Assembly (NCBI RefSeq): GCF_900079725.1
Contig: NZ_LT599032.1
Span: 4,026,054 to 4,090,053, forward strand
Length of the DNA: 64,000 nt
Direction: 5' to 3'
Source: an uncultured Dysgonomonas sp.
GTDB taxonomy: Bacteria; Bacteroidota; Bacteroidia; Bacteroidales; Dysgonomonadaceae
In this document: positions 1 to 7,821 of the stretch, one piece after another
How the letters are laid out: each line of letters starts with the position of its first letter
Position numbering within the stretch: position 1 is the first letter of the stretch
Notes under the pieces: generated by a model
Told to the model about the DNA's origin: nothing
Database searches by the model: none
Seen by the model: the letters and a program-made list of their open reading frames with translations, nothing else
Translations under genes and position numbers: made by a program

Positions 1-769
1 TGGCTGGAAGCAGAACGTCAGCCCGGTTGAGGTTTATATTATATTTAAGGAGACGTTCCTCATAAGTCATCTTTCTCAGCTTACACGAAAAACTAACGAG
101 TTCTTCACGTCTTATACGTCCACAGCGGCGAAGCAGGGAATCGAGTTTATTGATGTTCCCTCCTGAACCAATCAGAGATACTTTTACAAAATCTTTGCAG
201 TATTCGGCAAGCCAGTCTTTCATTCTTTCCCATTCGGCTCTTTCCTCTTCTTGAGATAAATTGCGTAAGGTCCCCAGTCTGAATCCCTCTGTGGCTATCT
301 CTTTATTCTGATGGAATATAACCATTTCTGTACTGCCGCCACCTACATCTGTGTATATATACGCCCTGTTTTCTTCCAAAAGTTCGTCTATACTGTTGGT
401 CAGGATAAAACGGGCTTCTTCTTTGCTGTCCACTATCTCGATTTCTATACCCGATTTGGCATATACATAATCGAGTACTTCATTTGCATTTGTAGCTTCC
501 CTGATGGCCGATGTAGCGCAGATACGCCACTTTTCCACATCGTTTACCTGAATCAGACCATGGAAAGCCTGCATGAGTATAGCGAGTTTTTCTTTTTTCT
601 GTTCACTGATCAGTCCGGTAGAGAATGTGTCTTCTCCTAGTTTTAGGGGTATGCGTATCAGGGAATCTTTTTTGAAGATTGCTTTGCCGTGATAGTCGAG
701 TACATCCGTAATCAGCAGACGTACCGAGTTGGAGCCTATGTCGATGGCTCCCAATCGTTTTATATCCAT
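1..769 (-). CDS. Ppx/GppA family phosphatase, C-terminus cut by window edge
   Basis: Exopolyphosphatase / guanosine pentaphosphate phosphatase family, which removes terminal phosphate from polyphosphate or pppGpp in the cytoplasm. About 256 residues are visible, reading off the window start. The N-terminus shows the actin-like ATPase phosphate-1 motif DIGSNSVR (residues 10-17), and a second glycine-rich motif DVGGGSTE lies near residue 140. The ATG at 769 is chosen because it begins this motif-bearing frame; an ATG slightly upstream at 794 opens a different frame without family features. A TACTTTTG -7 element lies about 25 bp upstream. Whether polyphosphate or pppGpp is the true substrate cannot be told. 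A PPK2-type polyphosphate kinase at 55.4-56.4 kb shows that polyphosphate metabolism is present. Confidence 0.9.
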   Translation of the reverse strand, partial: MDIKRLGAIDIGSNSVRLLITDVLDYHGKAIFKKDSLIRIPLKLGEDTFSTGLISEQKKEKLAILMQAFHGLIQVNDVEKWRICATSAIREATNANEVLDYVYAKSGIEIEIVDSKEEARFILTNSIDELLEENRAYIYTDVGGGSTEMVIFHQNKEIATEGFRLGTLRNLSQEEERAEWERMKDWLAEYCKDFVKVSLIGSGGNINKLDSLLRRCGRIRREELVSFSCKLRKMTYEERLLKYNINLNRADVLLPA

Positions 770-791
770 CTCTATACATTTTTTGTTTCGT

Positions 792-799
792 CAAAAGTA
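792..799 (-). promoter_or_regulatory. -7 promoter element for the ppx/gppA-like gene
   Basis: On the minus strand the sequence reads TACTTTTG, matching the Bacteroidota primary-sigma -7 consensus TAnnTTTG. It lies 23 bp before the ATG at 769. No clear TTTG -33 element is seen at the right spacing. Confidence 0.5.
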
Positions 800-873
800 T
801 GAGAAGGTGATTACGAAACGATTAAGTCACGGTTAAGTTTGGGGTGGGGAAACTAAAATTCGTTAAACAGTTA

Positions 874-1542
874 TTAAACAATCTTTTCAATGAAGATCTC
901 TTCAAACAGCTTCTTCGCTTTTACCTTTACTTCTTCCATGTTTACTTTGTATCCCAGCTCTTTTTCCATTGAGGTAACTCCTTTATCAATAAAACCACAG
1001 GGATTAATGAGTGAGAAAAAAGATAAATCGGTATTTACATTCAGTGCAAATCCGTGCATAGTCACAAAGCGGCTGCTGCGTACTCCAATAGCGGCTATCT
1101 TCCTCGTTTTTGAAGGCGTGGTTGTATCCAGCCATACACCTGCGGCACCATTAAGGCGTTCGGATTGAATATTATAAGATTGAAGAAGCCGGATAATAAT
1201 TTCTTCTACGTTAAAGATATATTGGCGAAGACCGATACCATAAGACTCCAGATCGAATATCGGATAACCTACAAGTTGTCCCGGACCATGATAGGTGATG
1301 TCACCACCCCTGTCTATTTGGAAAAGTGATACTCCTTTTTCTTTTAGGTAACTTTCCTGAAAGAGTAAATTCTCCTGTTTGCCATGTTTGCCAATTGTGA
1401 TAGTATGGGGATGTTCGCAAAACAGTAGATGATTATTAGTCTGAATTCCTTTATCCTTGCAGTTTAAAGCCTCTGCGAATAGTTGTTGCTGGTAATCCCA
1501 TGCAACGCCGTATTCTATTGTTTTCAGGTCTTCGTATATCAT
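874..1542 (-). CDS. lipB: Octanoyltransferase LipB
   Basis: Transfers octanoyl from octanoyl-ACP to the lipoyl domains of 2-oxoacid dehydrogenases and GcvH, the first step of de novo lipoate synthesis in the cytoplasm. The 222 residues match the family length. Motifs seen are RGGD (78-81), HGPGQ (85-89), the catalytic lysine K148 in KIAAIG and the catalytic cysteine C182 in NPCG, so the active site looks complete. It is the last gene of a minus-strand run DUF4286-ruvC-lipB, with 9 nt between ruvC and lipB, so cotranscription is likely although the functions are unrelated. No lipA is in the window. Confidence 0.96.
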   Translation of the reverse strand: MIYEDLKTIEYGVAWDYQQQLFAEALNCKDKGIQTNNHLLFCEHPHTITIGKHGKQENLLFQESYLKEKGVSLFQIDRGGDITYHGPGQLVGYPIFDLESYGIGLRQYIFNVEEIIIRLLQSYNIQSERLNGAAGVWLDTTTPSKTRKIAAIGVRSSRFVTMHGFALNVNTDLSFFSLINPCGFIDKGVTSMEKELGYKVNMEEVKVKAKKLFEEIFIEKIV

Positions 1543-1551
1543 ATGAGTTGT

Positions 1552-2115
1552 CTATTTTTTTACTTTTGACGGATTTTTATTTATATAATCTTTCCAACTT
1601 GTAAATTTTACTTCCTGAGAAGGGTTGTTTGTTTGAAAAAAATGGCAAACAGCAGCGGCTAATCCGTCGGTAGCATCCATCTGCGGTAGCATATTCTCAT
1701 TGGGGATTTTCAAAAAGTTTTGTAACATATAGGCAACCTGCTCTTTAGCTGCCCTTCCGTTTCCGGTAATCGACATCTTTATTTTCAATGGGGCATATTC
1801 AAAAATAGGAATATCACGGGATAAGGCAGCAGCCATAGCTACACCCTGCGCACGGCCGAGCTTGAGCATACTTTGCACATTCTTTCCAAAAAAGGGAGCC
1901 TCGATAGCCAGCTCGTCAGGCAGAAATTCATCAATCAGGCCGATTATCCGTTCAAAGATACGGCGAAGTTTGAGATAGTGGTCATCATACTTGCTTAATT
2001 GGAGTATACCCATTGCCAGCATTTCGGGCTTGTTATTCACCACCCTTAAAACACCATATCCCATTACCTGAGTCCCGGGGTCAATACCCAGAATGATCCG
2101 TTCCTTTTCTATCAT
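1552..2115 (-). CDS. ruvC: Crossover junction endodeoxyribonuclease RuvC
   Basis: Holliday-junction resolvase working with RuvAB in recombination repair. The 187 residues match the family length. The four acidic catalytic residues are visible: D12 (GIDPGT), E72 (AIEAPFF), D147 and D150 (MDATDG). The RuvC-typical basic stretch [15 protein letters not shown] follows residue 112. The start codon overlaps the stop of the upstream DUF4286 gene by one base (TAATG), which implies translational coupling. The C-terminus ends in a short lysine-rich tail. Confidence 0.97.
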   Translation of the reverse strand: MIEKERIILGIDPGTQVMGYGVLRVVNNKPEMLAMGILQLSKYDDHYLKLRRIFERIIGLIDEFLPDELAIEAPFFGKNVQSMLKLGRAQGVAMAAALSRDIPIFEYAPLKIKMSITGNGRAAKEQVAYMLQNFLKIPNENMLPQMDATDGLAAAVCHFFQTNNPSQEVKFTSWKDYINKNPSKVKK

Positions 2116-2423
2116 TATAGTTCTATTTCTTCGAGTAATGTAACAAATCCCAGAGTTTTATTCCCGAAGCGTATCGTAATTTCTTTTTGCAAAGCCAGGC
2201 CTTCAGTTTCGAACCAGTGGTTGAGTGTGTCTACATTTTTTACTTTGAATTGCAAGGAATAACTGCTGCCGCTTTCTTCATGTTGTGCATGAATACGGGC
2301 GAATCGCGGTTCATGGAGGAATCCGCTGGTAGCAGCTTTCGGGATATATGTTTCTTTCATGTAGCTAATGTAATCGCCGCAAACATCGTCTTCTACATGA
2401 AAAGTGGTATTGAATATTATCAT
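2115..2423 (-). CDS. DUF4286 family protein
   Basis: A 102-residue protein of the DUF4286 family, which in Bacteroidota commonly precedes ruvC. It has no signal peptide, membrane segment or known catalytic motif. The sequence begins with a hydrophobic beta strand ([11 protein letters not shown]), consistent with a ferredoxin-like dimeric alpha/beta barrel fold; that fold is an inference. It is the first gene of the ruvC-lipB operon, with a TACTTTTG -7 element about 24 bp upstream. The function is unknown. Confidence 0.85.
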   Translation of the reverse strand: MIIFNTTFHVEDDVCGDYISYMKETYIPKAATSGFLHEPRFARIHAQHEESGSSYSLQFKVKNVDTLNHWFETEGLALQKEITIRFGNKTLGFVTLLEEIEL

Positions 2424-2446
2424 TTGTAAGTTTATTATATTTATAA

Positions 2447-2454
2447 CAAAAGTA
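2447..2454 (-). promoter_or_regulatory. -7 promoter element for DUF4286-ruvC-lipB
   Basis: The minus strand reads TACTTTTG (consensus TAnnTTTG), 24 bp before the start codon at 2423. The -33 element is not convincing. Confidence 0.5.
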
Positions 2455-3106
2455 CGAAAAGTTTATCTATATATAGATGATAGCTCTTTGAAGTATTGAT
2501 AGACCCCCACCATTGACTACACTTCGTTCTGTCGAACGTTGTTTCTCCCCAAGGGGTAGGGCTGGAAAGTTTTAATTTTTTTAGTTAAATGATGGGTACA
2601 AATAAAATTATTACACTGAGTTTCTCTGAGAAGACACTGAGATATATTGAGAGAATATACCCGCTCGCGCAGACGTCCTGTGTTGTTAAGAAAGGTATTT
2701 GTTACACTGAGAAACGAGATGTTTCACTCCGTTCAACATGACAAAGAGGATATAAGAATTCAGAACTTAACAGCCTACCCCTTGGGGAGGCTACAGGGAG
2801 GGTAGAAATAATAAGTAAAAAAGTGTAACCTTTGTTACCTTTTAATTAAAAATGGTCAACGAATACTAAAATAATAAGATGAAAATGATGAAAATTCTGT
2901 CAGATGTGTCAGGTTTTGGCTAAACGTAGTTAATAAATGTGAATTCGGTAATAAGTTATGAGTTATAAATCATGAATTGGACTTTACACCTTAACATCTC
3001 TCGTGAAAATACTGTTTGTTGCTAACTGTAAATCACTTATGCGATAGCCAACGCTAACGGCTAATAGCTAAAAGCTGAAATATGTGTAACCTTTGTTACC
3101 TTTTAG
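2455..3106. repeat. Intergenic repeat island 1 (composite, no gene)
   Basis: This island fills most of the gap between divergent genes. In order it holds the palindrome ATCTATATATAGAT (2465-2478), an AGCTCTTTGAA block, CCCCAAGGGG (2547-2556), a 26-bp block GAGATGTTTCACTCCGTTCA-like (2715-2740), an inverted CCCCTTGGGG (2778-2787), and two copies of GTGTAACCTTTGTTACC (2823-2843 and 3084-3104). The same modules occur in mirror order at 39.55-40.07 kb; the 26-bp block is identical there on the opposite strand. No convincing open frame is seen. The two CCCCAAGGGG arms could act as terminal inverted repeats of an approximately 240-bp unit. Confidence 0.8.
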
Positions 3107-3169
3107 TAATGTTATCCTTTTATTTCTGAAATTATCCTTATTTTTATAAACATATAAATCAAATACCAT

Positions 3170-4354
3170 ATGGATTCCTCTCTTATAGCAAAACCTGTAC
3201 GGGTAGCCTCGATAGATATATTCAGGGCTTTGACGATGTTTTTTATGATTTTTGTCAACGATTTCTGGTCTGTATCGGGTGTTCCCCATTGGCTGGAACA
3301 TGCGGCGGCTTCGGAAGATATGCTGGGCTTTTCGGATGTCGTATTTCCTTCTTTCCTTTTTATATTGGGTATGTCTATACCTCTGGCTATGGAGAGCCGG
3401 ATGAAGAAAGGTGAGACGAAAAAACAGATCTTATGGCATATAGTCGTGCGCTCGGTGGCATTGTTGGCTATGGGACTCTTTACCGTAAATCTGGAATCGG
3501 GTGTAGCGGATGAGACGGGTATAAGTAAACCTGTCTTTACGATATTAACATTGTTTGGTTTCTTTCTTATTTGGAACGTTTATCCAAAACAGGGAGGCGG
3601 TAAAAAGCATCTGTTTACAGCCTTGAAAGTTTTGGGGGTTATTATACTTGGTGTATTGGCAGTAATCTACAGAGATGGAGAGGGTGGATTGTTCCAGATC
3701 CGCTGGTGGGGGATTTTAGGGCTTATCGGCTGGACATATTTACTGTGTGCAATCATTTACCTGTTTTTATACAAGAACCGAATGTATTTGTGGATTGCAG
3801 GTGTGTTGTTTATATTGTTATGTGTGGCCGGATCTAATCACTGGTTAGGATTCTTCCATGAGATAATCCCGGGGAATGGTTGTTTCCATGCATTTACAAT
3901 GGGAGGTGTGTTACTTATGTTACTTTTTAAACGTCCTGAAACAGAAGTTAGCGGGAACCGTAAGTTAGTCATAACTTTCGTCGCAGGTATTGGGACTCTG
4001 TTGCTTGGATTCCTATCGCATTCATTCTGGATTATATCTAAGATACAGGCTACGCCGACATGGTTGTTTTTGTGTTTGGGAATATCCCTTCTGACATATG
4101 CTTTTATATACTGGCTCACCGATATGCAAGGGAAAGCATCGTGGTTTGATATTATAAAGCCTGCAGGAACAGCTACCTTGACCTGTTATTTGCTGCCATA
4201 TTTATTATATTCGATTTTTACATTGATAAATCTGCAATTACCGGAAGCCTTGTTGGTTAGTCCGGTCGGATTATTGAAGTGTGCTGTATTTTCATTGCTG
4301 ACTATCGGGCTTACTGCATTGCTGGTGAAGGTTGGAGTGAAACTGAAAATATAG
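3170..4354 (+). CDS. DUF5009 / heparan-alpha-glucosaminide N-acetyltransferase-like membrane protein
   Basis: A 394-residue polytopic membrane protein with about 10 predicted hydrophobic segments. The N-terminus, RVASIDIFRALTMFFMIFVN (residues 11-30), followed by a DVVFPSFLFILGMSIPLA segment, is the hallmark of the COG4299/DUF5009 family related to heparan-alpha-glucosaminide N-acetyltransferase. Family members are thought to move acetyl groups across the membrane onto sugars, but the acceptor here is unknown. The gene stands alone behind repeat island 1 and is followed after 64 nt by a TonB-C gene on the same strand. Confidence 0.85.
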   Translation: MDSSLIAKPVRVASIDIFRALTMFFMIFVNDFWSVSGVPHWLEHAAASEDMLGFSDVVFPSFLFILGMSIPLAMESRMKKGETKKQILWHIVVRSVALLAMGLFTVNLESGVADETGISKPVFTILTLFGFFLIWNVYPKQGGGKKHLFTALKVLGVIILGVLAVIYRDGEGGLFQIRWWGILGLIGWTYLLCAIIYLFLYKNRMYLWIAGVLFILLCVAGSNHWLGFFHEIIPGNGCFHAFTMGGVLLMLLFKRPETEVSGNRKLVITFVAGIGTLLLGFLSHSFWIISKIQATPTWLFLCLGISLLTYAFIYWLTDMQGKASWFDIIKPAGTATLTCYLLPYLLYSIFTLINLQLPEALLVSPVGLLKCAVFSLLTIGLTALLVKVGVKLKI

Positions 4355-4418
4355 GATTCTTTTTGTGGATTTTTGTATTGTAGTTTATCTATATAGAGTA
4401 ACTCATATTAGATAAGCT

Positions 4419-5141
4419 ATGAAGAGAGCATTATTATTTTTTCTTTTATCAGTAACCATCTTTTCTAATGCGCAGGAGGGGAGTTTGGGTAAAGACAATA
4501 TATATATTGCTGTGGATATTATGCCCCGGTTTCCCGGAGGGGAGCAAGAGATGTATAAATTTATGAAGGAAAGACAGAAGTATCCGGAATCGGCTATAAA
4601 GGCTAATATTGAAGGCCGGATTATTGCCAGATTTACAATAAAAACTGATGGTAGTATAACGAATATACATATTGTCAGAGGTATTCATCCCGACTGTGAC
4701 AGTTTAGTTGTGGATATAATAAAGGCGATGCCTAAATGGGAATGGGGAAAAGATGTAAAAAATATTAAGGATACAGATTTTACACTTCCTGTTATTTTTC
4801 GTCTGCCAATAGAAGGTATTGCAGATGGTGAGTCCATACTATTTATAGCAGATCAAATGCCGTCTTATCCCGGAGGGGAACAGGCAATGTTTGAGTTTAT
4901 AAGAGATAATCTGAAATGGTTGGATGATGGAACTGATTTTCAAGGTCGGGTAGTAATCCGTTTCATCGTTACTAAAGAAGGAAAGATTGTAAAGCCTGTA
5001 GTAATAAAAGGTCTTACATCTGCTGCGGATAAAGAAGCTCTCAGAGTAATAAATTTAATGCCGGACTGGATACCGGGAAAACATAAAGGAGAACTAGTGA
5101 ATGTATATTATACTATACCGATTGTGTTTCGGCTGAGGTAA
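4419..5141 (+). CDS. Secreted protein with two TonB C-terminal domains
   Basis: A 240-residue protein with a signal peptide (MKRALLFFLLSVTIFSNAQ) and two tandem TonB-C modules, roughly residues 28-130 and 138-240. Each opens with a PGGEQ motif (MPRFPGGEQEMYKFM and MPSYPGGEQAMFEFI) and contains the strand pattern of energy-transducer TonB domains. It lacks the N-terminal membrane anchor and proline-rich linker of a true TonB, so it is probably periplasmic and may bind TonB-dependent receptors or partner proteins rather than energise transport. Its terminator, directly after the stop codon, has been split by an IS insertion. Confidence 0.82.
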   Translation: MKRALLFFLLSVTIFSNAQEGSLGKDNIYIAVDIMPRFPGGEQEMYKFMKERQKYPESAIKANIEGRIIARFTIKTDGSITNIHIVRGIHPDCDSLVVDIIKAMPKWEWGKDVKNIKDTDFTLPVIFRLPIEGIADGESILFIADQMPSYPGGEQAMFEFIRDNLKWLDDGTDFQGRVVIRFIVTKEGKIVKPVVIKGLTSAADKEALRVINLMPDWIPGKHKGELVNVYYTIPIVFRLR

Positions 5142-5210
5142 AAAAAAGCCTGCTGTAATTAATTATGAAGTGAGCCCCAAAGTTTGGACAAAAAACTTTG
5201 GGGTTTATTT

Positions 5211-5732
5211 ATGAATAAAACACATTCCTTTTCCGACCGTCTCATGTATATGCATCTGCTTGAAGACGGTTACAGTATCAATTACGTAAGTACAAAGTAT
5301 GGGATCGGTTTTAAGCTCTTAACTTGTTTGTGGATTCAGTATAAGCAGCATGGTTTAGAAGCCTTACGCAAAAAGAAGAATATTTGTGCAAGTGGAGAGC
5401 TAAAGCGTACAATAGTCTCCGATATTGAAAATAATCATTTATCTTTGGTTGAAGCTTCGTTAAAATATGGAGCAAGCGACAGCCGTATATCCACTTGGCT
5501 ACGGATAGCCAGAACTGACGGTTTGAATGCGCTTGATATTACAAAAAAACGAGGCCGCGCAAAAGGTATGGGAAGACCTAAGAAGAAAGCACCTGAGACG
5601 GAACTCGAAAAGCTCCGTGAAGAGAATCTTAAGCTCAAAATAGAGAATGAGCTATTAAAAAAAGTGAAAGCCTTAGTCGAAGAAAAGGAAGCCCGTCTAC
5701 GCAAGATTGGGCGCAAGCCATCCAAGGACTAA
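5211..5732 (+). CDS. IS3-family transposase OrfA (helix-turn-helix)
   Basis: The 173-residue DNA-binding subunit contains two helix-turn-helix-like segments: DRLMYMHLLEDGYSINYVST, and later VEASLKYGASDSRISTWLR. A C-terminal leucine-zipper-like coiled coil (LEKLREENLKLKIENELLKK) follows. The ATG at 5211 is preferred over an upstream in-frame TTG at 5184, which lies inside the left-end hairpin. A run of seven A (5657-5663) in the phase A-AAA-AAA is a plausible -1 slippery site that would fuse OrfA to OrfB, whose frame is in the -1 register. Confidence 0.92.
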   Translation: MNKTHSFSDRLMYMHLLEDGYSINYVSTKYGIGFKLLTCLWIQYKQHGLEALRKKKNICASGELKRTIVSDIENNHLSLVEASLKYGASDSRISTWLRIARTDGLNALDITKKRGRAKGMGRPKKKAPETELEKLREENLKLKIENELLKKVKALVEEKEARLRKIGRKPSKD

Positions 5733-5776
5733 GGCAGAAAGGTCATGATCTTCAAACAATACTGAGGATCCATGGG

Positions 5777-6553
5777 ATGGCTCGCTCAACCTTCTATTAT
5801 CATATATCCCGTATTAACAGCACAGACAAATATGCTGATATAAGAAAACGTATAGTTGATATTTTTGAAGCTCACCACAAACGTTATGGGTATCGTCGGG
5901 TGTATATGCAGCTCCTAAATGAGGGATATTTGATTAATCATAAGACGGTGCAAAAACTTATGGCAGAAATGCATCTGAAATCAAAAGTCCGTAAGGTAAA
6001 ATATAAGTCATATAAAGGAGAAGTTGGCAGGATTGCTCCTAACGTACTTAATCGTGACTTTAAAGCTGAAAAGCCATACCGAAAATGGGCTACAGATGTT
6101 ACTGAATTTAAAATTGAGGGTAAGAAGGCATATCTTTCTCCTATTATTGATATGTTCAATGGGGAAATCATATCTTATACCATATCCGACAGTCCTGATT
6201 TAAAGATGGTTATGGATATGATAAAAAAGGCTCAAAATAAAGTGAACATAACCGGCGAACTTATTTTGCACTCAGATCAGGGATATCATTATCAACATAA
6301 GCAATATCAGATGACACTTAAAAAGAATGGAATTATACAAAGCATGTCTCGCAAAGGTAATTGTTTGGATAACGCTGTTATGGAGAATTTCTTTGGCATT
6401 ATGAAGTCTGAATTACTATATTTGAAGAAATTTAAGAGCATCAGTGAGTTTAAAAAGGAACTGACAGAATACATCGAGTATTATAATAATGAGAGAATCA
6501 AACTTAAATTAAAAGGAAAGAGCCCGGTAAAATACCGAACTCTATACACTTGA
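5777..6553 (+). CDS. IS3-family transposase OrfB (DDE integrase)
   Basis: The catalytic part of the transposase, 258 residues from the first ATG. It has an N-terminal HTH_21-type region (RYGYRRVYMQLLNEGYLINH) and an rve integrase core. The DDE residues lie in WATDVTEF, HSDQGYHY and MENFFG; the spacing between second D and E fits D-D-35-E. The frame is open well upstream of 5777 and reads AIQGLRQKGHDLQTILRIHG just before the ATG, a typical IS150 OrfB N-terminus. The functional product is therefore probably an OrfAB fusion (5211-6553) made by -1 frameshifting at 5657-5663. Confidence 0.93.
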   Translation: MARSTFYYHISRINSTDKYADIRKRIVDIFEAHHKRYGYRRVYMQLLNEGYLINHKTVQKLMAEMHLKSKVRKVKYKSYKGEVGRIAPNVLNRDFKAEKPYRKWATDVTEFKIEGKKAYLSPIIDMFNGEIISYTISDSPDLKMVMDMIKKAQNKVNITGELILHSDQGYHYQHKQYQMTLKKNGIIQSMSRKGNCLDNAVMENFFGIMKSELLYLKKFKSISEFKKELTEYIEYYNNERIKLKLKGKSPVKYRTLYT

Positions 6554-6624
6554 ATTTTTTATTAATCCGTCCAACTTTTTGGGGTCAGATCATTATGCAG
6601 GCTTTTTAAGGATTATTATTTTGT

Positions 6625-7719
6625 TTATTTAAAAACAATCTGTCGGTCTTTGATGTATTTTTCTATTGCATTTTGTAATTCTGTTTTCTTCAGTTCATCT
6701 GTTACAAGCTCATATATAGGAATAAGTTTGTCTAAATTCAAGTCTACAAGGGCAGCATTATCTTCAGTTAAAGATTGAAACCATTTGTTGATATTTAATT
6801 GTGGATATTGTTTCTGTAGATTGTAGACTCCGGATGGTATTAGGCTATTGTCACCTCCATGGTTTTCAATATAGAGGATAGGGATACCATTTAGTTTTAC
6901 ATTGTTTTCATCTGGCGGATTACCCGGCCCATTAGGCCAATAGCCAATACTCCTGAGAGTGTGTCTTATCCCATCTTCAATATACTCTTCGGTGTAGGAT
7001 ATGCCATCATATTCAGGAGTTGTATACCCCGATTTATCTATTTTAGACTTGTATATTAAATCCAGACGCATACCTTTGATATACTCGCCGATAACATGTG
7101 TACCGTATTTTTCAATGATTTTGTTTGCAGATAAAGAGGTGATATCATTCCTGAAATCGACTGTCAAATAATCAAAAAGATCGTCAGGTCTAGCATTTAA
7201 TGCGTACTTACCATTATGAAAGTAATAATGGATGCTGGCGAATGAATAATCCTTTGCATTTTTATCGTCTTTGTTATAGAGCATTTCATTGTCTAGAATA
7301 AAGCCTGAAAAAGCGTTAATATTATCGGGTATCGGATTCCAGTAGCTATCATTGGATATATTTGTAAGGTGTTTTGTATAACGCCATGCATTAGCTCCGG
7401 AAACGGTAAAATTTGAACTTTGGGTGGATTCCATTTTATCGTAACGTTCCGGTTTTTCATTTAGAAATTTATCTATATCAAGTACATTTTCTCTGACTGA
7501 AATATCGCTTGCATATGAACCAGTATAATCATAACCCTTTCCTAATAAATCTTTTTTGTTTGTAATTGGTTTTGATTTAAGGGGGGTAAATGCGTCCATC
7601 GGGTTTACTTCTTCCTGCTTTTCTTCAGGTACATCTACTGTAAAATCATCGCTATTGGAACATCCTGTGAAGGATAAGAATAGGCAACATAAGATCAGGG
7701 CATTAATTTTTTTCTTCAT
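6625..7719 (-). CDS. MACPF-domain lipoprotein (BSAP-like)
   Basis: A 364-residue lipoprotein: signal peptide with lipobox FTGC (17-20), then a low-complexity acidic stretch. The body begins LGKGYDYTGSYA (59-70), VRENVLDIDKF, as in Bacteroidales MACPF proteins, and YGTHV (205-209) followed by GEYIKGM resembles the MACPF signature (Y/W)GTH(F/Y)x6GG, although the final GG is not conserved. MACPF proteins insert into membranes as pores. Bacteroidales members include secreted antimicrobial BSAPs and surface proteins of unknown role. No immunity gene or altered receptor is evident nearby. Its 3' end faces the IS-split terminator. Confidence 0.75.
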   Translation of the reverse strand: MKKKINALILCCLFLSFTGCSNSDDFTVDVPEEKQEEVNPMDAFTPLKSKPITNKKDLLGKGYDYTGSYASDISVRENVLDIDKFLNEKPERYDKMESTQSSNFTVSGANAWRYTKHLTNISNDSYWNPIPDNINAFSGFILDNEMLYNKDDKNAKDYSFASIHYYFHNGKYALNARPDDLFDYLTVDFRNDITSLSANKIIEKYGTHVIGEYIKGMRLDLIYKSKIDKSGYTTPEYDGISYTEEYIEDGIRHTLRSIGYWPNGPGNPPDENNVKLNGIPILYIENHGGDNSLIPSGVYNLQKQYPQLNINKWFQSLTEDNAALVDLNLDKLIPIYELVTDELKKTELQNAIEKYIKDRQIVFK

Positions 7720-7772
7720 GGTCTGATTGTTTAGATTGTATCAAAGTTAAAAAATAAATTGAGAATGAAATA

Positions 7773-7803
7773 AAAAAGTCCGCACATTACTGCACGGACT
7801 TTG
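7773..7803 (-). terminator. Rho-independent terminator of pgk
   Basis: AAAAAGTCCG (7773-7782) pairs with CGGACTTTG (7795-7803). Read on the minus strand this gives a stem followed by a T6 run, placed 19-49 nt after the pgk stop codon. Confidence 0.8.
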
Positions 7804-7821
7804 TATATTGAGGTTGAAATA

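Larger units (their letters stand above)
5166..6592 (+). mobile_element. IS3-family (IS150-type) insertion sequence, copy 1
   Basis: The 1427-bp element is bounded by imperfect terminal inverted repeats: left TGAAGTGAGCCCCAAAG, right end reading in as TGATCTGACCCCAAAAAG. It carries two overlapping-phase frames, OrfA and OrfB, with a DDE transposase. A 3-bp target duplication TTA (5163-5165 and 6593-6595) flanks it. The second copy at 27643-29069 has the same length and identical encoded proteins in opposite orientation, so transposition was recent. The left end holds a hairpin, CCCCAAAGTT paired with AACTTTGGGG, followed by a T-rich run. Confidence 0.95.
5142..6607. terminator. Bidirectional rho-independent terminator split by IS copy 1
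   Basis: The left arm AAAAAAGCCTGC (5142-5153) and right arm GCAGGCTTTTT (6597-6607) are complementary and lie on either side of the IS. Removing the IS and one TTA duplication restores a hairpin with a 13-nt loop between the convergent TonB-C gene and the MACPF gene. The IS lies at the 3' edge of the loop. Confidence 0.85.

Noticed and set aside
603-794. Small basic protein reading from an ATG near the ppx/gppA start
   Set aside because: It runs in another frame across the well-supported Ppx/GppA gene and has no family features.
2424-3169. A tRNA, small RNA or hidden gene in the first long gap
   Set aside because: No tRNA-like fold, no open frame with family features; the sequence is accounted for by the repeat modules.
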